From Nematopogon swammerdamellus (Eukaryota > Arthropoda > Insecta > Lepidoptera > Adelidae): a stretch of 64,000 bases of DNA. The number at the start of each line of letters is the position of its first letter. The stretch's first letter is position 1. The stretch is from contig OX336359.1 of assembly GCA_946902875.1 (NCBI GenBank), positions 4,464,001 through 4,528,000 on the forward strand. The letters run 5' to 3'. The translations under genes were made by a program, and so were the position numbers. This document shows positions 12,001 through 27,000 of the stretch, one piece after another. The notes beneath the pieces are model-generated. The model worked only from the letters and a program-made list of their open reading frames with translations, ran no database searches and was not told the origin of the DNA.

Positions 12001-15000
12001 ATCACAGCGAAGAAGAACTGACAAGAAACTTCACTGGAAATTTTTTCAATGTACACTTAGTCTACCATACAAAAATCTTTGCCACTGCCTAGACACGCAT
12101 GTGCTGATTTATGAGTATGACAGATGCAGTAATTCATGACAAAGTGAAAACATTTTTAACTATGAAATTGTATGAAGTTGTATATCCACCACACTGCCAC
12201 TGTTGCTAATGTTTTGCACTTTGCTCAAATTGTTGATAGTATAAGGTTTATTGAAAGAAATTTCATTCTGCAAATCCAAAATTTTTGGTTTTTTTGTTTT
12301 ATGGAAACTGACACGTTTGGCTGAATCACCTGCTACATCCGTGATGTCAGAACACCTTGGTCAAGACCTTGGTGAACTAGGTGCTGTGTAGGTGCTTTCC
12401 TTTGGACGTGCCGGCTACACTGAATTGGACGGAAAACGCGAATTATTTACATAGCCGTTTCGACCGGCGTTTAATTCAGTGCGGTGGTACCAACCCGGGC
12501 GGTTATCTACCACCTAGGTGGTAAGGTAAGAAGGGAAGGGACCTACAGTTTTACGTGGAATCCGAACCACGGTCAGCCTAACAACGGTCGAGCGGTCACC
12601 CGTCCAAGTACTGACCGGACGGTGCCCAGGTGTGCTTAATAACAGTCGACCGACCGCACCACTGAGCTACAAAGGCTGATAAAACATACATAGTAGACGC
12701 GAGGGGACATAGTTCACGACATCTGCCCTCTAATGAATGCAAGGCTTTAAAATTCTCATAACAGTAAATAATATTGAAAACATTGACAATTCCAACACTC
12801 CATAATTCATAAGATCAACACAAATGAACATACAAACACGAAAGGTATTACACATTCGCCAAAAGAACGCATTCGCAAAATAACACAAAATAACGCATTC
12901 GCAAGATAACACAAAAGAAGGCATTTGCAAAATAACACAAAAGGATGCATTCTCCTTTGAACTCACAATTTAAATAAAGTTACCACGTAAAATCTTATGA
13001 TAATACAGCCGAATGCACTCACGCCGAAAAAGCGCATATGCACCAAGTTTCAGGAAATCAGAGCAGAATTACAGCCAAAATCTCTGGCCCAATAAATCCT
13101 CCAGCCAGAGAATTTTCACATTTTCAACTCGGGATTCGCACGATATTTCAACATTACGATTTTATTTTGACATTGAAAATGCCTCTTCGATCGCTTCAGT
13201 ATAGTCCCCAATTTTCAGCGAGAGTTCGAATTCGCCCTGGTGTTGTGAGTTTTAAGGCTACGTAAATATATAGGGTGTCAAATGACGCGTATCGACGAGG
13301 GCTACAAGATGGTGGCCAATTCAATATAAAAGTATGAAAAAATACCCTATAAATTGTTCTGTGGACTATTTTTATGTTGTGCAAAGTAATTCTTTCCTTC
13401 CCTTCTTGCCTTACTAGGTCGTAGGTTTTATTCCACCCGGGTTGGTACAACCGCACTGAATGAAACGTCGGTCGAAACAGCTATGTAAATAGTTTGTGTA
13501 TTCCGTCCAGTTCAGTGTAGCCGACATGAAATGAGGGGAAGCACTGACATCGCATCTAGTTCACCCGGTGTTATGGGCTGACATCACGGATGTTGTAGGT
13601 GCTGTAGCCAACCGTGTCAGTTTCTATTAAAATAATTGGTTGTCTGTAAAGTCGGTTTACGGACGATAGTTTTACGTGATAACGTCATAGAGAAACACAG
13701 CTATAAGAATTACCGTATTTTTTCGTACGGCACCCCTATCGCTGCCGTACGCCGTACATTTGTCGATTTCTAGCGTCGATTACCGTACGATACGGCAATT
13801 ACCGTACGTTTGGCAACACTGCCGCTTGGGCCGATTGTGCCTCTCTATCGCTTGTTACGCGCTCTCGCTTGCACACACAGGCTCACATGGAACGTGACAC
13901 TTTTTCGTGCGTGCAGCCGGTGTTCATCAATTTCTAAGACGTTATCACGTCAAAAAAATGTATCTCCTCCATGGAAATTTCTTTGTTGACACACAACAGT
14001 GTTGACCTACCGGTATGTAAGCGGAAGATATCTACTCCCGGGCGCGAGCAAAGGTTAGCGTTTCGCATGGTGTGAGTTACGAGATCGCGCGCGGCCCACA
14101 AGTATACACCAATTCCATTTCTTCCTATTAAAAATTCAGTGGCTCGACAGTGTAATTGTCAAAATGTGTTATTTTTGAAACACGCCACGGTTGGCTACAT
14201 CGCTGGTTCAACTCGTGACGTGGCACCGTGTTACTGTCGCAAGTAATTGCCATACCAGTGTATTCGGCTTAAAATATGGCTATACCACACTACGCATGTT
14301 TATTGTGTATTGTTTATTGAGCATTCTTTAAGGCAGTAAGACCACACTCGAACTTGTCACAATTTATTCTATACGGTTCAATTATATAAATATCTGCCCG
14401 CGGCTTCGCTCGCTCGAAATTGGTATTTAAAAAGAAGAAAGTAAATAAGCCCGCTACCATATAAAAACCAATCACTGCAAAATTGGAATCACAAATATTT
14501 GCAATACAAGATCAAGCAATAACAACACAACAATTTGAAAGGGATATTATGAAAAAAGTAACAGATGGGAAGTGTAGACTCTGCAATGAAAAAGATTAAA
14601 CAGCAATGCATAACGTTTCTGGTTGCAAAGTTCTTGTCCAGCCACTGTACCTAAAAAGACATAACCATCTGGTAAAATATGTATATTGGTGCCTCAACAA
14701 AAAACATAACATTGAGACAACAACTAGGTGGTGGAAGTGTCCCCTTAGTGAACCACATGTCAAAGAAAACTCCAGTGCAAAAATAATATTCCAGTTGTCA
14801 CCGACTATCCTCTACCGAATAATAGACCGAACATAATATACACAGATAAAATAAATAATAAAACTTTCCTCATAAATGTTACAGTGCCCTCCGATTATAA
14901 TGTTATAAAAAAAGATACAGAAAAGCTTACCAAATACTATGCACTCAAAATTGAAATTGAAAGGTTATGGAAAACAAAGGCCAAAATTATACCAATAGTG

Positions 15001-18000
15001 ATTGGAACTACAGGAATCGTTGGCAGATCTATAGACAAATAAATTTCGGATTTAAAAGCAGACATCAAAATTGAAATTCTACAACAACAAGCTTTAATAC
15101 AACATGCAATATAATGACGAAATTTATGACCGGCTATTTGGAAGAATTACAAAGAAACAATAATCACACCACTGAAGACTAACATCTACCACTAACATCT
15201 ACAACATCTACCCTCTCTCCCAAGGTGATCTTGGGCGGGAATGATGAAGATTGTCCAGCCAAAACCCAACGATGGCTGAGGTTCCAAACAACTTGGAAAG
15301 ACGAGGATTCATATTTATGCTTGAGTGTATTTCTATAAAACATGAGATAGTTTCTTTGTGATAGAATTTATGATATCTGATGAGATATTAAGACTATTCG
15401 GTCAGGTTTTTTTTTTATAAAAAAAATCTTGACTTAGTAGCCAGTTGCTATCAATGGACCGCATGGGTATCCCTATCATTGAACCGGTCCAATAATGGCA
15501 ACTATTTTTAATGAATTTTCAAAGTAAAGTAATTTACAACGTTACATTTTTAATGCTAAATTGACTTATTTATTACCCAACCACGGCGGCGAAGCTAAAA
15601 GGAAGGGTTATGCTTTGAGTTGTGTATGATTTTAGCAAAGAGTTTGTATTACGTCGCTGCGCTGCGCTCCTATAAGGAGCGACGTAATACAAACTCTTTG
15701 GATTTTAGCAGTCTATGTATGTATGTTTGTATTTACGTATGTTTTATCGTAGCGCCTAAATTACTCATCCGATTTAAATGAATGAGGTGTCAATAGATTC
15801 GTTATTATGGTCCGGGTGTATGTATATATACATTTACTTAGGCTATATAACAGTTTAAGAAGGTTAGAAACACGAGTGGATCATAGCCTTTTGTGCTTAT
15901 GTGCCGGTTTCAACTCAAGGTTCCGGATATGAATTGAACTGCTTTACTTATCGGGGAAATATTATTCCATACGTTTAGTTGTAGTGGTTTTTTGAAGTCA
16001 GTTTAATATTTTTTTCGTAGTCAGGTTTTATAATTAGTTTTCTAAATAGTTTGTGTTATTTCAAGTTTTACTGTTAGAATTGAAATTTCTTAATACTAAT
16101 AAACGTTTTAGCTCAACTTATTTGTGTTTTATTTTCCAAAACTTAAGTTTATCATGGGTGGGACGCTTTGATTGGACCACTGGCATAAATTCGCCGAAGT
16201 CCATTCATAGCAACCTAGTAGTCCAATCAAGGCGACCATGATCCAAAGAAGGGGACAGTACGAAAAATAGTTTTCTTGCTTTTCCTCAAAACCATTACAC
16301 TTTATTGAATATATAAAAGGCTCGTAATACTTAATAGCGTTAGTAATACATAAACATCATCAAATAGTTTTAAGTAATCACACATAGGTACTTTACGAGA
16401 TAATAGGCAAGGAAGTTAGGGGGTCCAATGATAGCAACCTTCCCCTACAGTTTTACTTGGAATCCGAAGCTTCACCGTCAGCTTCAATCGGTCAAGCGGT
16501 ATCACGCCCGATGTAGCTTAACTTTGGCGATCGAATGCAAGATGCATAGCACCAAAGGTGTGTCAGGAGTTAGGGCCCTATCTCACTAGGACACCATAGT
16601 GGCGTCACCGGTAGCGCCACCGTTGTGTCTTGAGCTACCAAACGAGAAACACCAGAGCAGATACCAGGATCGTCAGTTTCAAACCGCGATCACTGAGCTA
16701 CCGATGCTGACATGACACCTACACCTACATTACACTACACCTACTCCCCGGATGCTCAGGAATCATTACGACACAGGCGATAGGTCATAGCCCATACACA
16801 GGCCACAGTCGTAACTTTGAGGAAATGGCTTCCCTCATCCCTCCTGCCTTTGTCGATATCCGCTACACGCAGCGGACATGCTTGGAATATCCATATGCCG
16901 TAGGTAGACCGATGACTTCTCAGAACCCATAATTTTTTTATTTATGTTTCCTTATCCCGCACAGAAGCCTATTACTAAGCCTCCGCTGTCTGTCTGTCCG
17001 TCCGTCTGCCCGAGGGCTGTATCTCTTGAACCGTAATAGGTAGCCCGTTGAATTTTTTACAGAATATGTTTTACTATGGCGGATATATAAACAAATAATA
17101 AAAAAAAAAATTAAAAAATTAAGGGGGCTCCCATCCTGGGCAACAGACGCACGAAAAATACATTAGTCACGCTACTGAATAATAGATGGCGCCACAGGCT
17201 TTTATACATTGCATTGTTGAAAGACAAGAGATAGCCGCTCAATTGCCAACGACCTCATTGAGGTGCTGTCATTTTCCCACCGTCAATTGCCATCGACCTC
17301 ATTGAGGCTTCTCTCCGATCGTCCTACATATCTTCGAAATTAAAATTCGAAGACCATGCTACCGTGGTGAGCGGATATGCGGATATTATTGATAGCGGAT
17401 AGTACGGAAACCTCCGTGCGCGAGTAAAACTCGCACTTGTTCGAAATTGCTACAGTGTCGTACGCCGTGTGGGGCCGGTACTTAAAAAGAATAGCCTCAC
17501 TGCATCTCTGCCCGTGCATGTCGTAAAAGGCGACTAAGGGATAAGGACAAGATGCCGTGCTAAAGGGCGACAGGCTCGCCACCTCTCACCTTGGCATGGT
17601 ACTTCCACCGAGTCATGCAGCAGGTGGGTCTTCGTGCCTTACTTGCTGCCTGATCGATTGAATCTTGTTCGAATAATTTGCGAAACGTGGTGGTCGGTGT
17701 TGTGCTGTAATTGACCAGAGTTCTTGCAGCACAACACCGATTACTCTGCTTACCCCGTTTGTCGGGATTCAGCGTGTGTGATATGTATGTATGTCGTACG
17801 CCGAAAATGTGGAATGGTCTTCCGGTTGGTAATTAGTTTTGCGTTTTGTGCTTGCTTTGCTGTGTTTTATTTGTGGAACTTAACAAGCGTCTGAGACCTG
17901 AGTAGATATGTGTTAGGAACTTGGTTTTCTGTGTTTTTGGTTTTTATTGTGTACATTTAGGATTTAAATTGTTACATTGTTTGGGCAACACGTTTGGGCT

Positions 18001-21000
18001 GTGGTGGCTGGGGTAGGTTGTTTTTTTTTTGTTTTTTTTTTTTAAGAATATTTATTTTGTTTGTAGGTATTAGGTGTGGCTTAAAACCAGCGACTCCATG
18101 CAGCTCGTTAGCTATATGGAGTCACATGCTGTGCCGCATCATTTTCCTGTCGTGGGGGCCGGGGTTACTATACTTAGGCCCACTTGCACCAACACGAGTT
18201 TAGACTTAAGTAGCGAGTTATGGATTTAAACGCGGTTCCCACAGTCAACGGGTGCTAGCTTAACGAGTTAAACTGGTTTATATCGTTAAATTCGTGTTGG
18301 TGCAAGTGCGCCTTATTCTTATATTCCAAAGATGATCACTGTACTGCCTCCAGACTGTGAAATAAACGTTTTATTTTTAATTTTTTAGTTACTTGATTTG
18401 TTATGCATAGTTAAGTAACGACATATTTTTCGAACATCGGCATGAAATGAAGGGAAGCGCTGACATGGCACCTAGCTCACACGGTTTTATGGGCTGACAT
18501 CACGGATGTAGTTGATGTAGCCAACCGTGTCAGTTTCCATAAAAACCGGCCAAGTGCGAGTCGGTCTCGGACGGACGGACGGACGGCGTAGGCTTAGTAA
18601 TAGGCTTCCGTACGGGATACGGAAACCTAAATAAGAAGTAAAATAAAAAAATAAAAAATTCACCAAAAAACGCATACTCACAACAAAAAATAGACAGATA
18701 TAGTTGCAGGGCACACTTCGTCCTATAGAGCCACACTGCATAATCATACTTGTAAACATAAATATTCCACTGAAACCAAATCAATGTTTATTTCTCAATC
18801 ACAGTTTAGTTAGATCATTCTTCGCCCGCGAAGCTTTACGGACTAGTAACATTCATACAAATAGGGTCAGATTCACAGATCGTATAAGGTCAGTTTGCAG
18901 ACTCGCTGAGTACGAGTTGCAACATACAAAGCAGTTTGCCAAGCTGTTTTTTTTTTTTTTAAAAGAGGGGCCTATTTAATAAACGTGACAATGACAGGTG
19001 ACAGGCGACAGGTGACAATCCGACAATTTGAAAATTTTTTGTTTAATAAAGATTATCACTGACAAATTTGTCACGGTGGAAAATCTACAAATATGTCGAT
19101 TTGTCATGACAATTTAACATATTTCTGTTTAATAAACAATTTCTCTTGTCAGGCGACAGGTGACAATTTGTCCGGAAAAACTTGTCAAATTGGTTATATT
19201 ATACACTAAATTGTCATGACAGGTGGACATATTTGTCGAATTGTCAGAGATTTTCGACAGGCCAATCATCCAATGTCAAGCCAATTCGGCTATGTCAAAA
19301 AAGTGACAAATTTGTCAATTACCATGACAAATACGTCAGTGAATATTTTCTTAGAGACTCGACAGGTAAAAAATAATAATTGTCGCCTTTATTAAACGGG
19401 TTTTAGTCTGATAATTTTGTCAGTATTTACCTGTCGCATTTGGACATAATTGTCATCTTTATTAAACGGCACTTGTCGCGACCATTCGACTTATTTGTCA
19501 AAAAGTGACAAAATTGTCGGATTGTCGCGTTTATTAAATGGGCCCCTGGCAACCGCCGATCGACGTCTTTCTTCATGGCCTGCGAAGCTCATCAAAGATA
19601 GAAAATATCACAGAGGAAACGCGTCAACGGGGACGTTTTGAATGATGTTCGAAAATTTTAGTTAATATAGTTTTTAGTTTTAGTCTTCTTAATGTATTAT
19701 TATTTTTATTAAATTTAGGTACTAAGTTCTGCTGTATTTTAATTCGAGTGATTGATTTATTTATGGTTTAATCGTAATTTCATTTTTAAATTATATTAAA
19801 TACAAATTCGCGTTAAAAGATTTAAATGTAAGTTACGCGAGGAGGTAACAGCGATTGATCGCGAGACCAATAAATATTATTGGTTACAATACAATACAAA
19901 ATTGTATTTAATTGTATATAAAATCACAGCGAATTTGCGAGTAAATTTAACTTAGCAAACAGACAGACATACACCATTTTTTTATAATAAAGGGTTTTTC
20001 ATTAAGAGCGCTCGAACTTTTAAATTAAATAAACCAACACGTTTATGTGATATTGCCACAATTTTTATTTTATTTTAAAGGACATTCGATGACATTGTGC
20101 ATGGAATATAATTTCAGCCAAATGGCTGCCGCGACTCCGTTTTAGGTAGTGTATCCTGGTGGACCAATTTTGGACGACATCTTCGCATAAATGGGGCTCA
20201 ATTTCATGAAGAAAGCGAGTTATGTTGGCCTTCAGGGCGGCAATTGTCTGTATAGACCAGATATTTCACGTAGCCCCACATAAAGTATTCGAGCGGTGTT
20301 GATTCACACGATCTCGGTGGCCAGTTGAAGTCACCACCACGCGAGATGCCAAAACCCTCGAACTTCTCATACAATAAATTTAATATTTCCCGTGCAGTAT
20401 GGCAAGTGGCGCCGTCCTGTTGGAACCACATGTTTGTGTGATCCATATAATATATTCTAGGCCACATTTGTTATCATATTCACATAACGGTCGCCATTGA
20501 CAGTGAGCGCGGCTCCTTATTCGAAGAAATAAGGGCCGATGATACCGCCGCGTCGGACCAAAATCCACACCAAACAGTAACTTTTTCGGAGTGTAGAGGC
20601 ACCTGATGAATCTCCCGTGGATTTTCGTCGCTCCAAATCCGGCAATTTAGTTTATTAACAAAGCCACTCAACCAGAAATTAGCCTCGTCACTGAAGATGA
20701 TTTTTTTCCGAAAGCAGGGTCAACCGCCAAATTTTCTAAAGCCCAATCAACGAATGCACGGCGCTGTCTGTGGTCGGTGGGTTTTAGCTCTTGAGTTAAT
20801 TGAACTTTGTATGGATGAAAACCCAGCTCTTCCCGAACGGCAACAATATCCTCCAACGATCTTGCGTTTCTTTGACGTAAAGGCACTGCTTCATTGATCA
20901 AGATCACCGACCCGGTTGTCTCAAATTTATTCATTAAACGACGGATTGTGGACTCTGTAGGACGGCCGTGAATACCATAAATTGGACGCAACGCACGGAA

Positions 21001-24000
21001 TGTTAGGCGAACAGAGAACTGATTTTGATAATAAATTTTAACAATTTCTACGCGTTGTTCAAGCGTGTAGGGTTCCATGGTGAAATGTCACGACTAAATT
21101 GTTATGAATAGAGTGGTGTCACTACTTGACATGAGCATAGGATTCTAGATTTTTCCATGATTGTGATATTTTAACCTAGTATACTGGAATTAAAGAGTTT
21201 CTGAGCTTTGTGGATTTCATTGAAGAGTAAGAAGAATTAAAGTGTGCAGCTTGTAGGAAACAGGCCGCACAAAGTGGTAAATTTGACAGCTGTCACTTTT
21301 CCAAGATGGCCGCTATACGCTGTCAAAGTTCAAGCGTTACTATTGAAAAACCCATTAGGAAGAAATGTAATATGCTACAATCTAACTAAGCCGAGTCTGC
21401 ATAAATAAAATAAACACAATAAAATAAATTTCAAACTTACCAGCCCAATAGCGTGAACCAAGGATTCTTAATTATGAAAATTTTTATATCATCTCTGAAA
21501 AACAAAAATCAATTCAAACACTTTTCGTTGGTAAATTAAAAGATCTGTGTGGAACTGTGATCATTGTACGATTTTCAAACTTGGTGTTTTAAAGTTTTCT
21601 ACTGTTGATGGCCGGATGTAGATCAACTCGCCTCCGTGCACTGGCTACGCTTCGGGGACCTCTTTGGGGAAACCGAGGGTTTTGTCTGTGCAATACAAGA
21701 CGAAGTTGTCAAGACCAACAATTACTGGAGATTCATTATGAAGAATGGCACCATTGACATCTGCCGCGCCTGCCACAAACCTGGCGAATCCCTCAGACAT
21801 GTAATCTCCGGTTGTTCGCAACTTGCCAACTCCGAGTATTTGCACAGGCACAACCTAGTAGCCAGGATCATCCATCAGCAACTTGCTTTGAAGTTCAACC
21901 TTTTCGGCTCGGAGATCCCTTACTACAAGTATAACCCACAGCCAGTTCTCGAAAATGCTCACATCACGCTCTACTGGGACCGGTCGATTATCACCGATAG
22001 GACTATTATGGCTAATAGACTTGACATAGTGATAATCGACCGGGAGGCGCGGCGCGCAGCGATCGTCGACATCACGGTGCCGCATGACGAGAACCTTGTG
22101 AAGGCAGAAAAAGACAAGATTAAGGTGATTTCAATGCAAGAAGCTCCGCCTGCTTTACCTCCCTTCTTCTCCACTACCCTTCTCGAACCGCGAGGCTCCC
22201 CGCGCCTCCCCCGGCGCGCGGCGGCGCGGCGCGACGCTGACCCGCGCCGCCCCGCGCGCCGACACACACGTGCGACGCGGCGGCGCGGCACCGGCATCGC
22301 GCCGCCGCGCCGCCGTCGAGTTGAGCACAGCACAGAGCAGTCAATAAAAGTAGAGAACGTAATGCGTAAGTCTGTAGGTACCACCAGTTATTTTTTAACA
22401 ACCCAAAGAGGATGACTGTCTACGTAATATAGCCATGGATATATGTTCTTCTCTTTTACTCTAGTACTTTTGGTTTACCTTGTATCCATTTCTCGGCTAC
22501 GAAATTATCCTTGCACAGCGTTTTGGTATTTCGGCCAAGACCGTAGTAGGTACATAGGCCGACACCAAGCATATTAATTATTGACCCATCCTTCGGCCAC
22601 GTGGTCAACCAACGGCAATGAAGTTTCTAGTTTTCAACCACATCTTAATAATGTTGAATTGTTTGTCTGATGGTGTTTATATGTAGAAAGGTACATATAT
22701 GTATTTTTAGGATTCCGTCGCAAAAATTACAAAAAGGGACCCTAATGGAATCGCTCGGTGTCTCTATGTCTGTCCGTCTGCATGTCACAGACACGTATTT
22801 TTCTATCAAAAACTTATTCAAAAATTCTGAAAAAAAAAATGCTGAAGAATCCTTATATGACCTTTTTTTTCTGAAATATTTTTTTGCTTGCTCTTTTGCT
22901 TTAACTCTTTTTAATTCCATTGTATGCATACGGCCTTTGGGATTGCTACCAGAAATTTTCTTGAATAATGTGCAAATAGGTTTTTTGGTGTTGAATGAAA
23001 CTACAGCTGCAGCACAACGTCCTTGATATGATTGTTTGAAAGAATAGTTGACCCATTTGCGCATGACGAATTTTGCAACAACACTATTGAAGCATTCGAC
23101 CATATTACTGTCCACATCATATAATAAACTTCTGGCGTTATTGGCGACGGCTCTGAAAATTACTTTGATTCTTAGCCAAAAAGAGCTGTTGTTTACTAAG
23201 CCATAAAAATCAAGAACAGGTTCTGAATTACAGTAATATGGAGAGCAACTGCTATGTCGTCTGAAAGCATGCATAGGAACGTTCATTATATCTCGATTAG
23301 TGTTGTAAAGGCAGAAAAATTCCGAAAAATACATTTTGAATAAAACGAAAAACACAGGGTTTTTCCGTTTCTTTCATGTATGATACCAATACTGGATGAA
23401 ATTTTCGCCGCGAAAAGCTCCGCCCCCTTTCCTGATTTAATTTCTCGAATGTTGATATTTTTTCGCCTGAATCTTATTACTAGACGAAATATAAGACACT
23501 TTTATTCTTACACATTTTTCAATAAAATCGATATTTCCGGAGAAAAAAAATATAAAATTATTTTTTCCAAAATGTTCTCAATTGCTGATGTTTTTTTGGC
23601 AGATTCTTATTTCTAAACGAAATATAAGACACTTTTATTCTTACACGTTTTTCACTTAAGTCTATATTTCCGGAGAGAAAAATAAAACAACTTATTTTTT
23701 CATATTTTCTCGAATGTTGATTTCTCCCCTGAATCTTATTTCTAGACGAAATACGAATCTGCAGTGAACATTTCAAAAAGTGCCCGCCATTTTGAACTTT
23801 TTAGTTACTGTACCGATTGCTTTCAAAATCGATATCTGCGTGTCTGTGTGGGCTCTGAATACGAATCTGTAGTCAAAATTTAAAACAAGTGGCCGCCATT
23901 TTGAACTTTTTAGTTACTGGACTGATTGCTTTCAAAATCGATATCTGGGTGTCTGTGTGGGTTTTGAATACGAATCTGTAGTCAAAATGTAAAAGAAGAA

Positions 24001-27000
24001 ACCGCCATTTTGAACTTTTTAGTTACTGGACTGATTGCTTTCAAAATCGATATCTGGGTGTCTGTGTGGGTTTTGAATACTAATCTGTAGTCAAAATTTA
24101 AAAGAAGAAGCCGCCATTTTGAACTTTTTAGTTACTGGACCGATTGCTTTCAAAATCTATATCTGGGTGTCTGTGTGAGCTCTGAATATTAATATTTTTT
24201 TTTTTTTTTTTTTTTATGGAACCTGACACGGTTGGCTACATCACCTACAACATCCGTGATGTCAGCCCATAACACAGGGTGAACAAGGTGCCATGTCAGT
24301 GCTTCCCTTCATTTCATGTCGGCTACACTAAACTGGACGGAAAACACGAACTATTTACATAGCCGTTTCGACCGACGTTTCGTTCAGTGCGGTGGTACCA
24401 ACCCGGCCAGGATAAACCCTACCACCTAGTAAGGTAAGAAGGGAAGGGACCTACAGTTTAACGTGGAATCCGAACCACGGTCAGCCTCCAACGGTCGAGC
24501 GGTCACCCATCCAATCACTGACCGCGCTCAGCGTTGCTTAATAACAGTTGACTAACCAACCGCGCCACTGAGCTACCGAGGCTGACGAATTTTCTTATCC
24601 CTTAGTCGACTTTTACGACATGCGACGGGGAGAGATGCAGTGGGGCTATTCTTTTTAAGTACCGACCCCACACGGTACGTTAATTTGTAGTCAAAACTAA
24701 TAGGTTCAAAATGGCGGCCACTTTTTTAAAATTTTGACAACGGATTTGTATTCAAAGCACACAGAAACACCCAAATATAGATTTTGAAAGCAATCGGTCC
24801 AGTATCTAAAAAGTTAAAAATGGCGACCACTTTATGTTGACAACAGATTCGTATTCAGGGTCCACACATACACCCAGATATCGATTTTGAAAGCAATCGG
24901 TCCGATAACTAAAAAGTTTAAAATGGCGGCCACTTGTTTTAAATTTTGACTACAGATTCGTATTCAGAGCCCACACAGACACCCAGATAGCGATTTTGAA
25001 AGCAATTGGTCCAGTAACTAAAAAGTTCAAAATGGTGGCCACTTTTTTAAATGATTCTGAAAAGAATTTAAATGATTGCAACTACAGATTCGTATTTCAT
25101 CTAGAAATAAGATTCAGGCGAAAAAACATCAACATTCGAGAAAATATGAAAAAATGGGTTGTTTTATTTTTCTCTCCGGAAATATCGACTTAAGGGAAAA
25201 ACGTGTAAGAATAAAAGTGTCTTATATTTAGTTTAGAAATAAGAATCCGCCAAAAAAACATTAGCAATCGAGAACATTTTGAAAAAAAAATATTTTAGAT
25301 TTTTTTTTTCTCCGGAAATATCGATTTTTTTCAAAAACGTGTAAGAATAAAAGTGTCTTATATTTCGTCTATAAATAGGATTCAGGCGAAAAAATATCAA
25401 CATTCGAGAAATTAAATCAGAAAAGGGGGCGGAGCTTTCCATACAAATGCCGTCCTGGATAATTCAGAATCGCGGCGAGCAATAAATCGAGAACCAATGA
25501 TGGTACGACAACAAATTAGATCTTGTTTTGTAACCAGTTCCGTATAATCTTAGATTATTTTATAACATCTTCCCCAGTTTTCCTGTAAATTGAGTAGAAA
25601 TAAAAATTTATGAAAAAAATTATATCTCCATAAGCGGCCACTCTAGAGAAAATCATCTAAGAACAAAAGAAGCTTGTATTTAGTCAATAAATACGATCCC
25701 GAAGAAAAATCCAGTCCCAGAAATTTCCCAGGAAATTTTCAGAATTCCCATACAAAGTGGTGGTTTTAACAACTCCATATTATATCCTCTCGCGAACTTT
25801 ACCTACTTTGGTACCAAATCACTCTACCTAATTCCGATCCCTGATAATAACACATACCTATTATGTGAAAATTTTCACGGGGTACCTACCTATTGCGGTT
25901 CAAGAGATACAGCCCTCGGACAGACGGACAGATAGACAGACAGACAGACGGCGTAGGCTTAGTAATAGGGTACCGTACGACGGATACGGAACCTTATAAA
26001 ACATAAATTAAAACAAAGATTGCCTTGCCCCTTACTAGGTGGTAGGCTCAAATTGTAGCCGACTGGGTTGGTACCACTGTACTGGATGTAAGATGGCCGC
26101 ATAGTAGCCTCGGTTGTGTTCTCCTCTAGTTCAGTATAGCCAGCAATCCAGGGAAGTCTCCGATATGGCACCTACCTTCTTGGAGGTGATATTGGCTGGT
26201 TGGATTATGCACTCAGACCCCTCTGACTCAGCCAGCCATACCGGATTACATAAAAAAAGAGTTATTATGAGTACCTACATAATTTGGAAATGATAAGCTT
26301 CTCTGCGATAGAGCTATTTGCGACTCTTATTTCTTTTCCTGTTGAATCTTTACGTGTTTTTTACGGTGTTCCTGTTCAATACGAACTTTGGTCACTCACT
26401 TTTTGGTTTCGAGCAAAGAACAGGAATAAAACGCGAAAAGAGCAAGTAGGTATCTCATATGAAAATACTTTTCGAATCTTTCCGTGTTTTACGGTACCTA
26501 AGTCAAATAAATCCGTATCAAAGTGCAAAAAACGGCATCTTTACAACTCTAATCTCGATTAATGTTCCTTATTCGGCTGCCGATATCAAAATCTCCTGAC
26601 TCTTTATTATGTTTAATGGATTTACACATTGATTTGCGCATGATTTTAATTAACTTGTCAGTCAGTAATTTTCTCAATTTTATCGGATATTTTGTATCTT
26701 TAGACATAGCTCTTAGTTTATTACAAAAAGGAGACGGGGATGTTTGGGCCCGATGGTAATAAAATGAGGTATGGTTAAAAATAATGGTTATATTTTTCTT
26801 TATTAAACTGTAAAATATCAACCCAATACTTTATCTAGAAAAAGAGAAATCTTAAAAAAAGTGTTAAGAAAAACGATTACGATTAAACTAAATATATATT
26901 AATGTAGATACATGATTTTAAACATTTAAAAATAAAAACGCTAGCACCAAATGAATAACTCAATTAAAGTAATTAAATCCATTACAAATGGATTTGCAGT

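Larger units (their letters stand above)
23300..26552. mobile_element. 3.25-kb insertion with 9-bp target duplication
   Basis: TCTCGATTA occurs at 23291-23299 and again at 26553-26561, splitting the Mutator-like transposase. The ends are GTGTTGTAAAGGCAG and, inverted, TTAGAGTTGTAAAGATGCCG. A nine-base duplication suits Mutator-type transposons. The interior contains a foldback element, a full SINE-A, a GGGTTCCGTA repeat and a SINE-B. A fragment of the left end recurs at 57300-57432. Confidence 0.8.

Noticed and set aside
21971..22401. Arg/Ala-rich ORFs on the minus strand
   Set aside because: They are antisense to the R4 frame and extend through a GC-rich block with few stops; no family motif.
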